Shown here one piece after another: positions 6,856-11,950 of a DNA stretch of 11,950 bases; the stretch's first letter is position 1; the number at the start of each line of letters is the position of its first letter. This DNA is from Oscillospiraceae bacterium (GTDB lineage Bacteria; Bacillota; Clostridia; Oscillospirales; Ruminococcaceae), in assembly GCA_029062865.1 (NCBI GenBank), contig JAIDPG010000103.1, positions 1 to 11,950 of the forward strand, read 5' to 3'. A model generated the notes under the pieces. That model saw only the letters and a program-made list of their open reading frames with translations, did no database searches and was not told where the DNA came from. The position numbers were made by a program, and so were the translations under genes.

Positions 6856-7623
6856 ATGAACCGAGGGTATTACTACGCCGCCAACGGTATGATTCTGAAC
6901 CAGCGTAAAATCGACTGCATCGGCAACAACCTTACGAATGTGAGCACGGCGGGCTATAAGCGTGACACGCTGCTTACGAACACGTTCGACGAGCAGTTGA
7001 TTCTCGTGAAGCACCGCTCGGCGCTTTCCGGGACGTTTACTCACCGTTATATCGACACGTCTTATACCGATTTGACGCAGGGCTTTTTCGAGTATTCCGA
7101 CAGCCCGTTTGACGTTGCGATAAGCGGCGACGTTTACTTCAACGTAAGAACAGGCTACCCCGGCGCGGATCGTGAGATAATGCTCACCCGCAACGGTCAG
7201 TGGGAGCTCGACGACAACGGCTACCTCGCGCTGAACAACACGGGAAGAATTCAAGGTGAAAACGGCGACATCTACCTCGGCACAAAGGACTTCCAGATCG
7301 ACCCCGAGGGGAACATCTTTACCAAAGACGAGCAGGGGCTTTACAATCAGTTCGTTGACAAACTCGCGCTTACATACGTAAATCCCAAGGCGGACATCAA
7401 GAAATTCGGCGCGAATATGTTCACCGAGGTTCAGACGAGCCAAGTGCCGGAGGACCTTGAATACGACATCATTCAGGGCGCAACGGAGCGCTCTAACGTC
7501 GATTGGAACTACGAGCTGAATATGCTTATGGACACTTACAGAATGTACGAGGCGAACGCGCAGATTTTGAGAATATGCAACTCGCTGAATTCCGGCGCGA
7601 CTACGCTTTGCAAGAGAGTTTAA
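6856..7623 (+). CDS. flgF: Flagellar rod protein, FlgF/FlhO-like
   Basis: A rod-family (FlgE/F/G-type) hook-basal-body protein of 255 residues, close to usual FlgF/FlhO length. The N-terminal rod helix carries the signature KIDCIGNNLTNVSTAGYKRD (18-37). The central domain is marked by ISGDVYFNV (89-97) and LTRNGQWELDDNGYLAL (110-126). The C-terminal helix has SNVDWNYELNMLMDTYRMYE (213-232), matching the SNV...M.E..R.YE pattern of the family. The start is ATG with GAGGAG at 6841-6846. It is exported by the type III gate encoded upstream and builds the rod between the MS ring and the hook. Two adjacent rod genes correspond to the flhO-flhP pair of Bacillus. FlgF versus FlgG assignment is by order and is not certain. 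The stop TAA is followed in frame by TAG TAG. Confidence 0.85.
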   Translation: MNRGYYYAANGMILNQRKIDCIGNNLTNVSTAGYKRDTLLTNTFDEQLILVKHRSALSGTFTHRYIDTSYTDLTQGFFEYSDSPFDVAISGDVYFNVRTGYPGADREIMLTRNGQWELDDNGYLALNNTGRIQGENGDIYLGTKDFQIDPEGNIFTKDEQGLYNQFVDKLALTYVNPKADIKKFGANMFTEVQTSQVPEDLEYDIIQGATERSNVDWNYELNMLMDTYRMYEANAQILRICNSLNSGATTLCKRV

Positions 7624-7647
7624 TAGTAGCTAGAGACGAGGTAACGT

Positions 7648-9342
7648 ATGAACATATCATTCCATACCGGCAAAACCGCGATGATCGCGCAGGCAAGGGC
7701 GCTGAACGTTTACGGAAACAACATCGCGAACATCAACACGGTGGGCTATCAGACGCTCCGCCCCGACTTCGCGGACTGCATTTACGAGACCGAGCGCGCT
7801 CCCGAGGGCGACTGGCAGACCGGTCACGGAACATATATCCAGAAAACCGACCTGATGTTCTCGGAGTCGTTTTTCGTGGAGACCGAGCGCCCGCAGGACA
7901 TGGCGATAGCGGGTGAGGGCTGGTTTGCGGTTCAGGATCGCAACGGCAACGTGAATTACACGCGCGACGGCAAGTTCGGGATAACGCAGCTTGATGGCAC
8001 GTGGTATCTCGTCTCGTCGCAGGGCGAGTATGTTCTCGATTATGACAGAAACCGCATTGAAGTGCCGTTTGAGTCTGTCGGCAAGCAGACGATAATCGGC
8101 GAGACAAATTGGCAGGACATCGCGAACAGAATAGGCACGTTTTCAGTGACGGGAAACGGCGCGGAGACGATTCGTTATACGTACAGCGGCACAAGCAACG
8201 CGGTTAACCCGCCGCGTGTGGAAAATCCGCAGCTTACGGCAACTCCGTCAGCGCTCGATCCGCTGACGGCGGCGACGCTTTCGGCTCCCGCGGGCTACTT
8301 CGCGGTGAGGGCGAACGCGAACAGCGTGCCGGTTTACACGCGCGACACGCAGCTTTCGATACAGACGTATAATGGCAGGTACGTGCTCGGCTCGACGAAC
8401 GGCGACATTCTGCTCGACGATAAGTTCCGGGCGATTTCGATGATCTTCAAGCCGTCGAGCGGCGACGTCAGCATGGATCATATCAATATGGTAATGACCC
8501 GTCAGACCGGCGAAGGCGAAAACGCGGTGAAGGAATACGCGTTCCGCAACGCGGAGAACGGGCTCACCGAATACAAGGCGATTGCCGACCTCACGACTAT
8601 CGGCGCGGTTCGCGACGCGGAAAGCGGCAAATTCTACCTCGCGACAGCGGAGGGCGAATATCTGCTTAACAGCGGCGGAAACCGCATTGAGGTAAAAATT
8701 ACCGAGGGCGACTACTTTATGGTGGACTGGGACGCGACGATTGCGAATGTCGGCGTGTTCGCGGTTCCCGAAAACGAGCTCTCAACTACCGACAGCAAGC
8801 GCTACAACGGCACGGCGACAGCAAGCAACGTCGAGAAGCTGCTGGCGTATGACGCGCCCGGCGGCATAACGCTCGGCGACAAGGACGGCTTCTACGCGCT
8901 GCAGGGCGCGAACGGCGAAATCAGATACGCACGCAATGCTAAGCTCGATATAATGCAGGGCGAGGACGGCGCTTGGTACCTCTCGACCGTTCAGGGCGAG
9001 TACGTTCTCGACGGCGCGAACAACCGCATTGTCGTTGCGCAGCCGACCGACACGCACAACGTCGATTGGGCGGGCGTCCGCGACGCGGTGGGAGTGTTCG
9101 TCTTCCCGAACCCCTACGGGCTTGAGGCAATGGGTTCTAACCGTTACCGTGAAACTGCCCGAAGCGGCGAGGCGGAAGCGGACAGAAATATGGAAAAGCT
9201 CCAGAACGCGCTTGTTACTTCAAACGTTGAGCTTTCCGATATGATGGTAAAGCTCATCGAAACGCAGCGCTCGTATCAGCTGAGCTCCCGCGTGGTCACG
9301 ACCTCCGACGAGCTGGCGCAGATTTCCAACAACCTGAGATAA
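7648..9342 (+). CDS. flgG: FlgG/FlhP-like distal rod protein with expanded, repeated central region
   Basis: Both ends are canonical for FlgG-type rod proteins. The N-terminal helix has NVYGNNIANINTVGYQTLRP (20-39). The C-terminal part has AMGSNRYRETARSGEA, then LVTSNVELSDMMVKLIETQR (522-541) and SYQLSSRVVTTSDELAQ. The protein has 564 residues, about twice the usual ~260. The extra length is in the centre (about 168-413), where the central-domain module recurs in degenerate form, giving four copies in all. The repeat feature at 7915-9147 gives details. Reading frame and codon use are continuous, with no sign of a frameshift. The start is ATG with GAGG at 7638-7641. It lies 24 bases after the flgF-like gene. 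The expected role is distal rod, with the central region facing outward; the effect of the expansion is unknown. Confidence 0.88.
   Translation: MNISFHTGKTAMIAQARALNVYGNNIANINTVGYQTLRPDFADCIYETERAPEGDWQTGHGTYIQKTDLMFSESFFVETERPQDMAIAGEGWFAVQDRNGNVNYTRDGKFGITQLDGTWYLVSSQGEYVLDYDRNRIEVPFESVGKQTIIGETNWQDIANRIGTFSVTGNGAETIRYTYSGTSNAVNPPRVENPQLTATPSALDPLTAATLSAPAGYFAVRANANSVPVYTRDTQLSIQTYNGRYVLGSTNGDILLDDKFRAISMIFKPSSGDVSMDHINMVMTRQTGEGENAVKEYAFRNAENGLTEYKAIADLTTIGAVRDAESGKFYLATAEGEYLLNSGGNRIEVKITEGDYFMVDWDATIANVGVFAVPENELSTTDSKRYNGTATASNVEKLLAYDAPGGITLGDKDGFYALQGANGEIRYARNAKLDIMQGEDGAWYLSTVQGEYVLDGANNRIVVAQPTDTHNVDWAGVRDAVGVFVFPNPYGLEAMGSNRYRETARSGEAEADRNMEKLQNALVTSNVELSDMMVKLIETQRSYQLSSRVVTTSDELAQISNNLR
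7915..9147 (+). repeat. Four degenerate copies of a FlgG central-domain module
   Basis: The most regular part is a 23-residue block at residues 117-139, 243-265, 327-349 and 441-463. Examples are GTWYLVSSQGEYVLD...NRIEV, GKFYLATAEGEYLLN...NRIEV and GAWYLSTVQGEYVLD...NRIVV; copy 2 is the most diverged. Each block is preceded by a Tyr-containing strand (YTRD, YTRD, YKAI, YARN) 13-18 residues earlier, and before that by a G-[WYF]-[FY]-A-[VL] type strand (clear in copies 1, 2 and 4). Copies 1, 3 and 4 are followed by a W..I/V....G.F block (residues 155-165, 361-371, 474-484). Copies 1 and 4 also share DNA (AGGGCGAGTAYGTTCTCGA). Approximate extents are 7915-8148, 8293-8442, 8533-8766 and 8887-9147. 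Confidence 0.8.
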
Positions 9343-9346
9343 ACCG

Positions 9347-9381
9347 CTGTATTTTCCACGCCGGAGGCGGGGAAAATACAG
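9347..9381 (+). other. Strong stem-loop between flgG and cheC
   Basis: CTGTATTTTCC (9347-9357) pairs perfectly with GGAAAATACAG (9371-9381). After one A-G mismatch, CGCC (9359-9362) pairs with GGCG (9366-9369) around loop GGA, giving 15 pairs in all. No T-run follows directly, only TTTT at 9394-9397, so intrinsic termination would be weak. An mRNA-stability or processing hairpin is equally possible. Confidence 0.6.
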
Positions 9382-9423
9382 AAGAAATAACGCTTTTATA
9401 GGCATAAAAAGGTAAAAAGAATT

Positions 9424-10041
9424 ATGATAAAAAATTATGAAGAATTGTCTCCGATAGCGATAGACGCTCTCCAGGAGATAGGAAACATCGGCTCGGGAAA
9501 CGCCGCGTCATCGCTTTCGGCGATGCTCGGGAAACCCATTACAATGAACGTCCCGACTATCCATGTTATGGATTATCAGGCGGTTATTGATGAGATAGGC
9601 GGTCCGGAGCAGATCCTCACAGCGATCCTCGTGATGTTCAGAGGCGACATCAAGGGCATGATGATGTTTATGCTCGACAACAAGTTCGCGGAGATCGTCG
9701 TGAACACGTTTATGGGCAAGGAGAACATTGACGTTATCCAAATGGACGAGACGGACTCCTCGGCGGTAAAGGAAATGGGCAACATAATGGGCGGCGCGTA
9801 TTTAAGCGCGCTTGCCGCAATGGCGGAGTTCACCGTGGAAATGGATCCGCCGTCGCTGACGGTCGATATGTCGGGCGCGCTGATGAACGCTCCGATGGTA
9901 ATGCTCGACGACGTGGGCGACAAGGTTTTGTTTATAGATGACGGCTTTAAGATCGACAATATAAACGTCGACGCAAACATTCTGTTGATTCCCGAAATGG
10001 AATCGCTTGACATACTAATGAAGAAGCTCGGTGTAAACTAA
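9424..10041 (+). CDS. cheC: Chemotaxis protein CheC (CheY-P phosphatase)
   Basis: CheC dephosphorylates the response regulator CheY-P and binds the receptor deamidase CheD. It belongs to the CheC/CheX/FliY phosphatase family. The protein has 205 residues, normal for CheC. Both pseudo-symmetric active sites match the [D/S]-x3-E-x2-N-x22-P pattern. Site 1 is D14, E18, N21 and P44 (DALQEIGN); site 2 is S113, E117, N120 and P143 (SAVKEMGN). No N-terminal CheY-binding or C-terminal C-ring domain is present, which argues against FliY. The start is ATG with only a weak AAAGG at 9408-9412. Its stop overlaps the cheD start by one base (TAATG), implying translational coupling. No cheA, cheW or cheY is in the window. 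Confidence 0.95.
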   Translation: MIKNYEELSPIAIDALQEIGNIGSGNAASSLSAMLGKPITMNVPTIHVMDYQAVIDEIGGPEQILTAILVMFRGDIKGMMMFMLDNKFAEIVVNTFMGKENIDVIQMDETDSSAVKEMGNIMGGAYLSALAAMAEFTVEMDPPSLTVDMSGALMNAPMVMLDDVGDKVLFIDDGFKIDNINVDANILLIPEMESLDILMKKLGVN

Positions 10042-10514
10042 TGAACATAACAATTGGAATTGGTGATTTGAAGGTATGCAGAGCACCCGATGTTTTGGTG
10101 ACCTACGCGCTAGGCTCGTGCGTCGGGGTGTGCTTGCTTGACGCGGAGGTCGGCGTTGGCGGACTTTCGCACATAATGCTCCCGGAGAGCTCTCCGACAA
10201 GCGCGGCGGCGACGCCGATGCGTTTCGCGGATACGGCGCTTCCTATGCTCGTAAAGCAAATGGAGATGATGGGCGCTTCCAAAATGCGAATGAAGGCGAA
10301 GATCGCCGGAGGAGCAACGATGTTTAACGTGTCGTCCGACAAATTCAACATCGGTGAGCGCAACGTCGAGGCGGTGAAAAGATTTTTAAGCGCCAACCAT
10401 ATCCCGATAATCGCGCAGGACATAGGTCTGAACTACGGAAGAACGCAGCTTTTCTATCCCGAGACGGGGATTATGGAGATCCGCGCGGCAGCAAAGGGCA
10501 ATAAGCAGTTTTGA
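10041..10514 (+). CDS. cheD: Chemoreceptor glutamine deamidase CheD
   Basis: CheD deamidates specific glutamines of methyl-accepting chemotaxis receptors and stimulates CheC phosphatase activity. The 157-residue protein has the family catalytic residues in place: T21 and C27 in VTYALGSCVGVCLLD and H44 in GGLSHIMLPES, with the same numbering as I recall for the Thermotoga enzyme. Further conserved parts are KAKIAGGATMF and IGERNVEAVKRFL. The motif QDIGLNYGRTQLFYPETG near the C-terminus is also family-typical. It starts on the last base of the cheC stop, with no strong ribosome binding site, so coupling to cheC is likely. It is the last gene of the plus-strand cluster and is followed at once by a strong hairpin. 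Confidence 0.96.
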   Translation: MNITIGIGDLKVCRAPDVLVTYALGSCVGVCLLDAEVGVGGLSHIMLPESSPTSAAATPMRFADTALPMLVKQMEMMGASKMRMKAKIAGGATMFNVSSDKFNIGERNVEAVKRFLSANHIPIIAQDIGLNYGRTQLFYPETGIMEIRAAAKGNKQF

Positions 10515-10520
10515 GAATAC

Positions 10521-10551
10521 AACAGATCCCCCGCGGAGCGGGGGATTTGTT
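10521..10551 (+). terminator. Symmetric terminator hairpin between cheD and the convergent anti-sigma gene
   Basis: AACAGATCCCCCGC (10521-10534) and GCGGGGGATTTGTT (10538-10551) pair over 14 positions with one G-T wobble around loop GGA. The very GC-rich core lies 11 bases after the cheD stop and directly before the stop of the opposing gene (10553), so it is well placed to end transcription from both sides. The U-tract is short and interrupted. Confidence 0.75.
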
Positions 10552-10552
10552 A

Positions 10553-11188
10553 TTATTCAACGAGAATGAAATAACCGAAGCTTTCAAACAGACCAAGTTC
10601 AATTTTGTTCGTAATATCGTCATAGAGAAACGCCGCGCCGGAATTAAGCAAATCCTCACGCTTCTCCACGGGTCTGTTGAAGCGGTCTACATTTATAATA
10701 CAGCGCCATTCCTGAAGGTGACTGACATACGCGAAATAAGGCTTTTCCTCGCAGTAAAGGAGCTTACTTTTTTCAAGATTATCTTGCATCACCGCTTCAT
10801 TTAACTCAACCAAGTCCGGCTTATCCTCTCTGTACATGGCAGTGATTGCCTCTCGCAGCGATTTCTCAATATCGTCGCCCTTTAGTGAAAACGTCTCGGG
10901 CGTGATTTCAATCCACAAGCCGCTGTTTACGTCTCCGTTCAGGTAATATTTGCCGCTTTTCACCTCGACTTCTTCAATTCCCGGATTGTCCGCAGTTGCG
11001 ACGTTCGCCTTGCTTATTGACACCGTCGCTACTCCGCCCAAGCCTACAACCAAAGCCGCCGCCGCGGCAATAAGCGCGACTTTGAGCCGCATAGGTTTTT
11101 TTGCCTTGCGCGGTTTAAAGCTCTCCGCCTCAAAAATCAAATCGTCGTCAATATCGTTGATGCTTTTCAGCAAATTTTTATCACTCAT
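10553..11188 (-). CDS. Probable membrane anti-sigma factor, partner of the ECF sigma
   Basis: A 211-residue single-pass membrane protein. The short cytoplasmic N-terminus (1-35) is acidic (INDIDDDLIFEAES at 10-23) and then basic (KPRKAKKPMR). One hydrophobic helix lies at about 36-56 (LKVALIAAAAALVVGLGGVA). The remaining ~155 residues would be outside the membrane and match no domain I recognise. The N-terminal acidic Ile-Asp pattern plus one helix resembles putative anti-sigma proteins often found next to ECF sigma genes in Clostridia. The start ATG overlaps the sigma stop (ATGA) and has AGGAGGG at 11195-11201. The function is inferred from topology and coupling to the sigma gene. No zinc-binding HxxxCxxC anti-sigma motif is present. 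Confidence 0.7.
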   Translation of the reverse strand: MSDKNLLKSINDIDDDLIFEAESFKPRKAKKPMRLKVALIAAAAALVVGLGGVATVSISKANVATADNPGIEEVEVKSGKYYLNGDVNSGLWIEITPETFSLKGDDIEKSLREAITAMYREDKPDLVELNEAVMQDNLEKSKLLYCEEKPYFAYVSHLQEWRCIINVDRFNRPVEKREDLLNSGAAFLYDDITNKIELGLFESFGYFILVE

Positions 11189-11730
11189 AAAAAACCCTCC
11201 TTTTTCAAATACTCTTGTAATGCGTTCCGCGTGCGGAACAGCACCGATTTAACCTTTCCCTCGCTTATCGAGAAGCGCCTTGCGATCTCCGAAACGGAGT
11301 CCGTAAACCAGTATCGCCGCAGGAAGATATTCCGCTTTTCGGCGCTTTGTGTGCGTAGAAACGCGCTTATCGCTTCGCTCAGGAGCTTTCCGTCAAGCCG
11401 CTTTTCCACATCGTTCGGGCTCGGGAGCGTGTTTTCGAGCTCCTCCGTCAGCTCCGAAGTCCGCTCCCGCGCTTCCTTTTTCACGCGGTCGAGCGCCGTG
11501 CATCGTGTTATCTTCGCGAGGAACGAGAACAGATAATTCCGCGGCTCATGCGGCGGGATCGAGTTCCACGCCTTGAGATACGTGTCGTTTTCGCACTCCT
11601 CCGCGGCGCTCAGATCCCCGCAGATGTGAAGCGCGAGCGCCCGCAGCCTCTTGCCGTATTTCTCGGCGGTTTTCGCAAGCGCCGACTCGTCCCGCGCGAG
11701 AAACAACTCGACAATTTCATCGTCCTCCAC
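11185..11730 (-). CDS. ECF-type RNA polymerase sigma factor
   Basis: A 181-residue sigma-70-family protein with only regions 2 and 4, as in extracytoplasmic-function sigma factors. Region 2 covers about residues 5-85, with ALHICGDLSAAEECENDTYL and AWNSIPP followed by NYLFSFLAKITRCTALDRVK. Region 4 covers about 117-175, with the helix-turn-helix DSVSEIARRFSISEGKVKSV. The GTG start at 11730 was chosen because AGGAGG (11738-11743) lies seven bases upstream. A longer frame from an ATG at 11790 would begin upstream of the likely transcription start. The gene overlaps the downstream anti-sigma gene by four bases. Transcription is convergent with the flagellar cluster, so it need not be motility-related. 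The stimulus and regulon are unknown. Confidence 0.9.
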   Translation of the reverse strand: MEDDEIVELFLARDESALAKTAEKYGKRLRALALHICGDLSAAEECENDTYLKAWNSIPPHEPRNYLFSFLAKITRCTALDRVKKEARERTSELTEELENTLPSPNDVEKRLDGKLLSEAISAFLRTQSAEKRNIFLRRYWFTDSVSEIARRFSISEGKVKSVLFRTRNALQEYLKKEGFL

Positions 11731-11747
11731 CGCGATCCCTCCTCTCG

Positions 11748-11759
11748 GCGAAATTTCGC
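11748..11759. promoter_or_regulatory. Perfect palindrome GCGAAATTTCGC near the ECF sigma transcription start
   Basis: This 12-base perfect palindrome lies between the putative -10 element and the ribosome binding site of the ECF sigma gene, in the expected 5' leader. It could be a regulator binding site or a small RNA hairpin. No regulator is identifiable in the window. Confidence 0.4.
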
Positions 11760-11771
11760 TTTCATATAGTA

Positions 11772-11798
11772 TATCGACAGTAAAAGGCAAAAGGTTTC
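11772..11798 (-). promoter_or_regulatory. ECF-style promoter of the sigma/anti-sigma operon
   Basis: Read on the minus strand, GAAAC (11798-11794), a 16-base spacer and TCGATA (11777-11772) resemble the GAAAC / CGT-type elements recognised by ECF sigma factors. The predicted start lies about 30 bases before the GTG. This suggests autoregulation by the encoded sigma factor, as is common for such pairs; it is inferred from the motif only. Confidence 0.55.
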
Positions 11799-11898
11799 GC
11801 TTTTTTTGAAATTATTTATTTTTCTACGTGACAATCAAAGTTTCACTTACGACTATATAAACAGAAGGTCTTCTAATCCAAACAAAGAAGGTGAGTAA

Positions 11899-11904
11899 AT
11901 GGAC
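11899..11904 (+). CDS. Start of an unidentified divergent gene, cut by the contig end
   Basis: AAGGTGAG (11888-11895) three bases before an ATG at 11899 looks like a translation start on the plus strand, divergent from the ECF sigma gene. The first codons read Met-Asp. From about base 11905 the sequence becomes library adapter, so nothing of the product can be known. A possible -10 (TATATA, 11854-11859) lies 39 bases upstream of the start codon, with no convincing -35 at normal spacing. Confidence 0.35.
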
Positions 11905-11950
11905 ATGTATCTTATACACATCTGACGCTGCCGACGACTTAATAGGAGTA
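11905..11950 (+). other. Nextera mosaic end, i5-side adapter and index (artifact)
   Basis: Bases 11905-11923 match the reverse-complement Tn5 mosaic end CTGTCTCTTATACACATCT at 17 of 19 positions. Bases 11924-11937 are GACGCTGCCGACGA, the Nextera i5-side adapter. The next eight, CTTAATAG, are the reverse complement of CTATTAAG, which I recall as an i5 index (S518). The final GAGTA is one base from the expected GTGTA. This is adapter read-through, not genome. Confidence 0.95.

Noticed and set aside
7648..9342. Assembly error or fusion as the cause of the long FlgG-like gene
   Set aside because: The frame stays open, codon use is uniform, and the repeat copies are diverged rather than identical, so a misassembly duplicating one copy is unlikely. 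Read mapping would still be decisive.
11731..11790. 20-residue N-terminal extension of the ECF sigma from an ATG at 11790
   Set aside because: It would begin upstream of the predicted transcription start, has no good ribosome binding site, and the GTG at 11730 has an ideal AGGAGG seven bases before it.
11855..11875. AGAAG-GT-CTTCT inverted repeat before the divergent gene
   Set aside because: At five bases per arm it is too short to separate from chance, and the gene it would regulate is not available.

Overview
This window is a metagenome-style contig carrying a late flagellar biosynthesis and chemotaxis cluster, followed by a convergent ECF sigma / anti-sigma pair. The flagellar gene set, the CheC-CheD pair, strong AGGAGG-type ribosome binding sites, the frequent TTG/GTG starts and the single-pass anti-sigma protein suggest an uncultured, motile Clostridia-type Bacillota (possibly Oscillospirales-like). 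That placement is inferred from gene content, because no rRNA or marker gene is present. Both ends of the window are library-adapter sequence, not genome: bases 1-19 match the Nextera/Tn5 mosaic end, and bases ~11905-11950 match the mosaic end plus the i5-side adapter and an index. The real genomic sequence is about 20-11904.

Layout. Bases 20-3423 are a tight plus-strand run, fliO (5' truncated), fliP, fliQ, fliR and flhB, encoding the core of the flagellar type III export gate. A 318-base gene-free stretch (3424-3741) follows. It holds a three-copy short repeat and a pair of hairpins whose loops share a 12-base sequence. flhA (3742-5820) completes the export gate. The flhF and flhG genes that often follow flhA in Firmicutes are absent here. 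Instead a 100-base gap with a good sigma-A-type promoter leads directly to fliA (sigma-28). After a structured 188-base gap come two rod-family genes: a normal-length FlgF/FlhO-like protein and a FlgG/FlhP-like protein about twice the usual length. Its middle contains four copies of a degenerate module. A stem-loop separates these from cheC and cheD, which overlap by one base and retain all the expected catalytic residues. A strong symmetric hairpin closes the plus-strand cluster.

On the minus strand, an ECF sigma factor and its probable membrane anti-sigma factor overlap by ATGA. They are preceded by an ECF-style promoter (GAAAC, 16 bases, TCGATA) and a perfect 12-base palindrome. At the far right a plus-strand ribosome binding site and ATG mark the start of a divergent gene that is cut by the adapter.

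Together, FliOPQR-FlhB-FlhA build the export gate, FliA switches on late flagellar genes, and the FlgF/FlgG-like proteins build the rod. CheC dephosphorylates CheY-P and CheD deamidates receptors. The most unusual items are the repeat-expanded FlgG, the repeat-bearing flhB-flhA gap, a perfect consensus promoter sequence inside fliA, and a repeated triple-stop sequence at the ends of flhA and the flgF-like gene. No CRISPR array, insertion sequence, tRNA or rRNA was seen.
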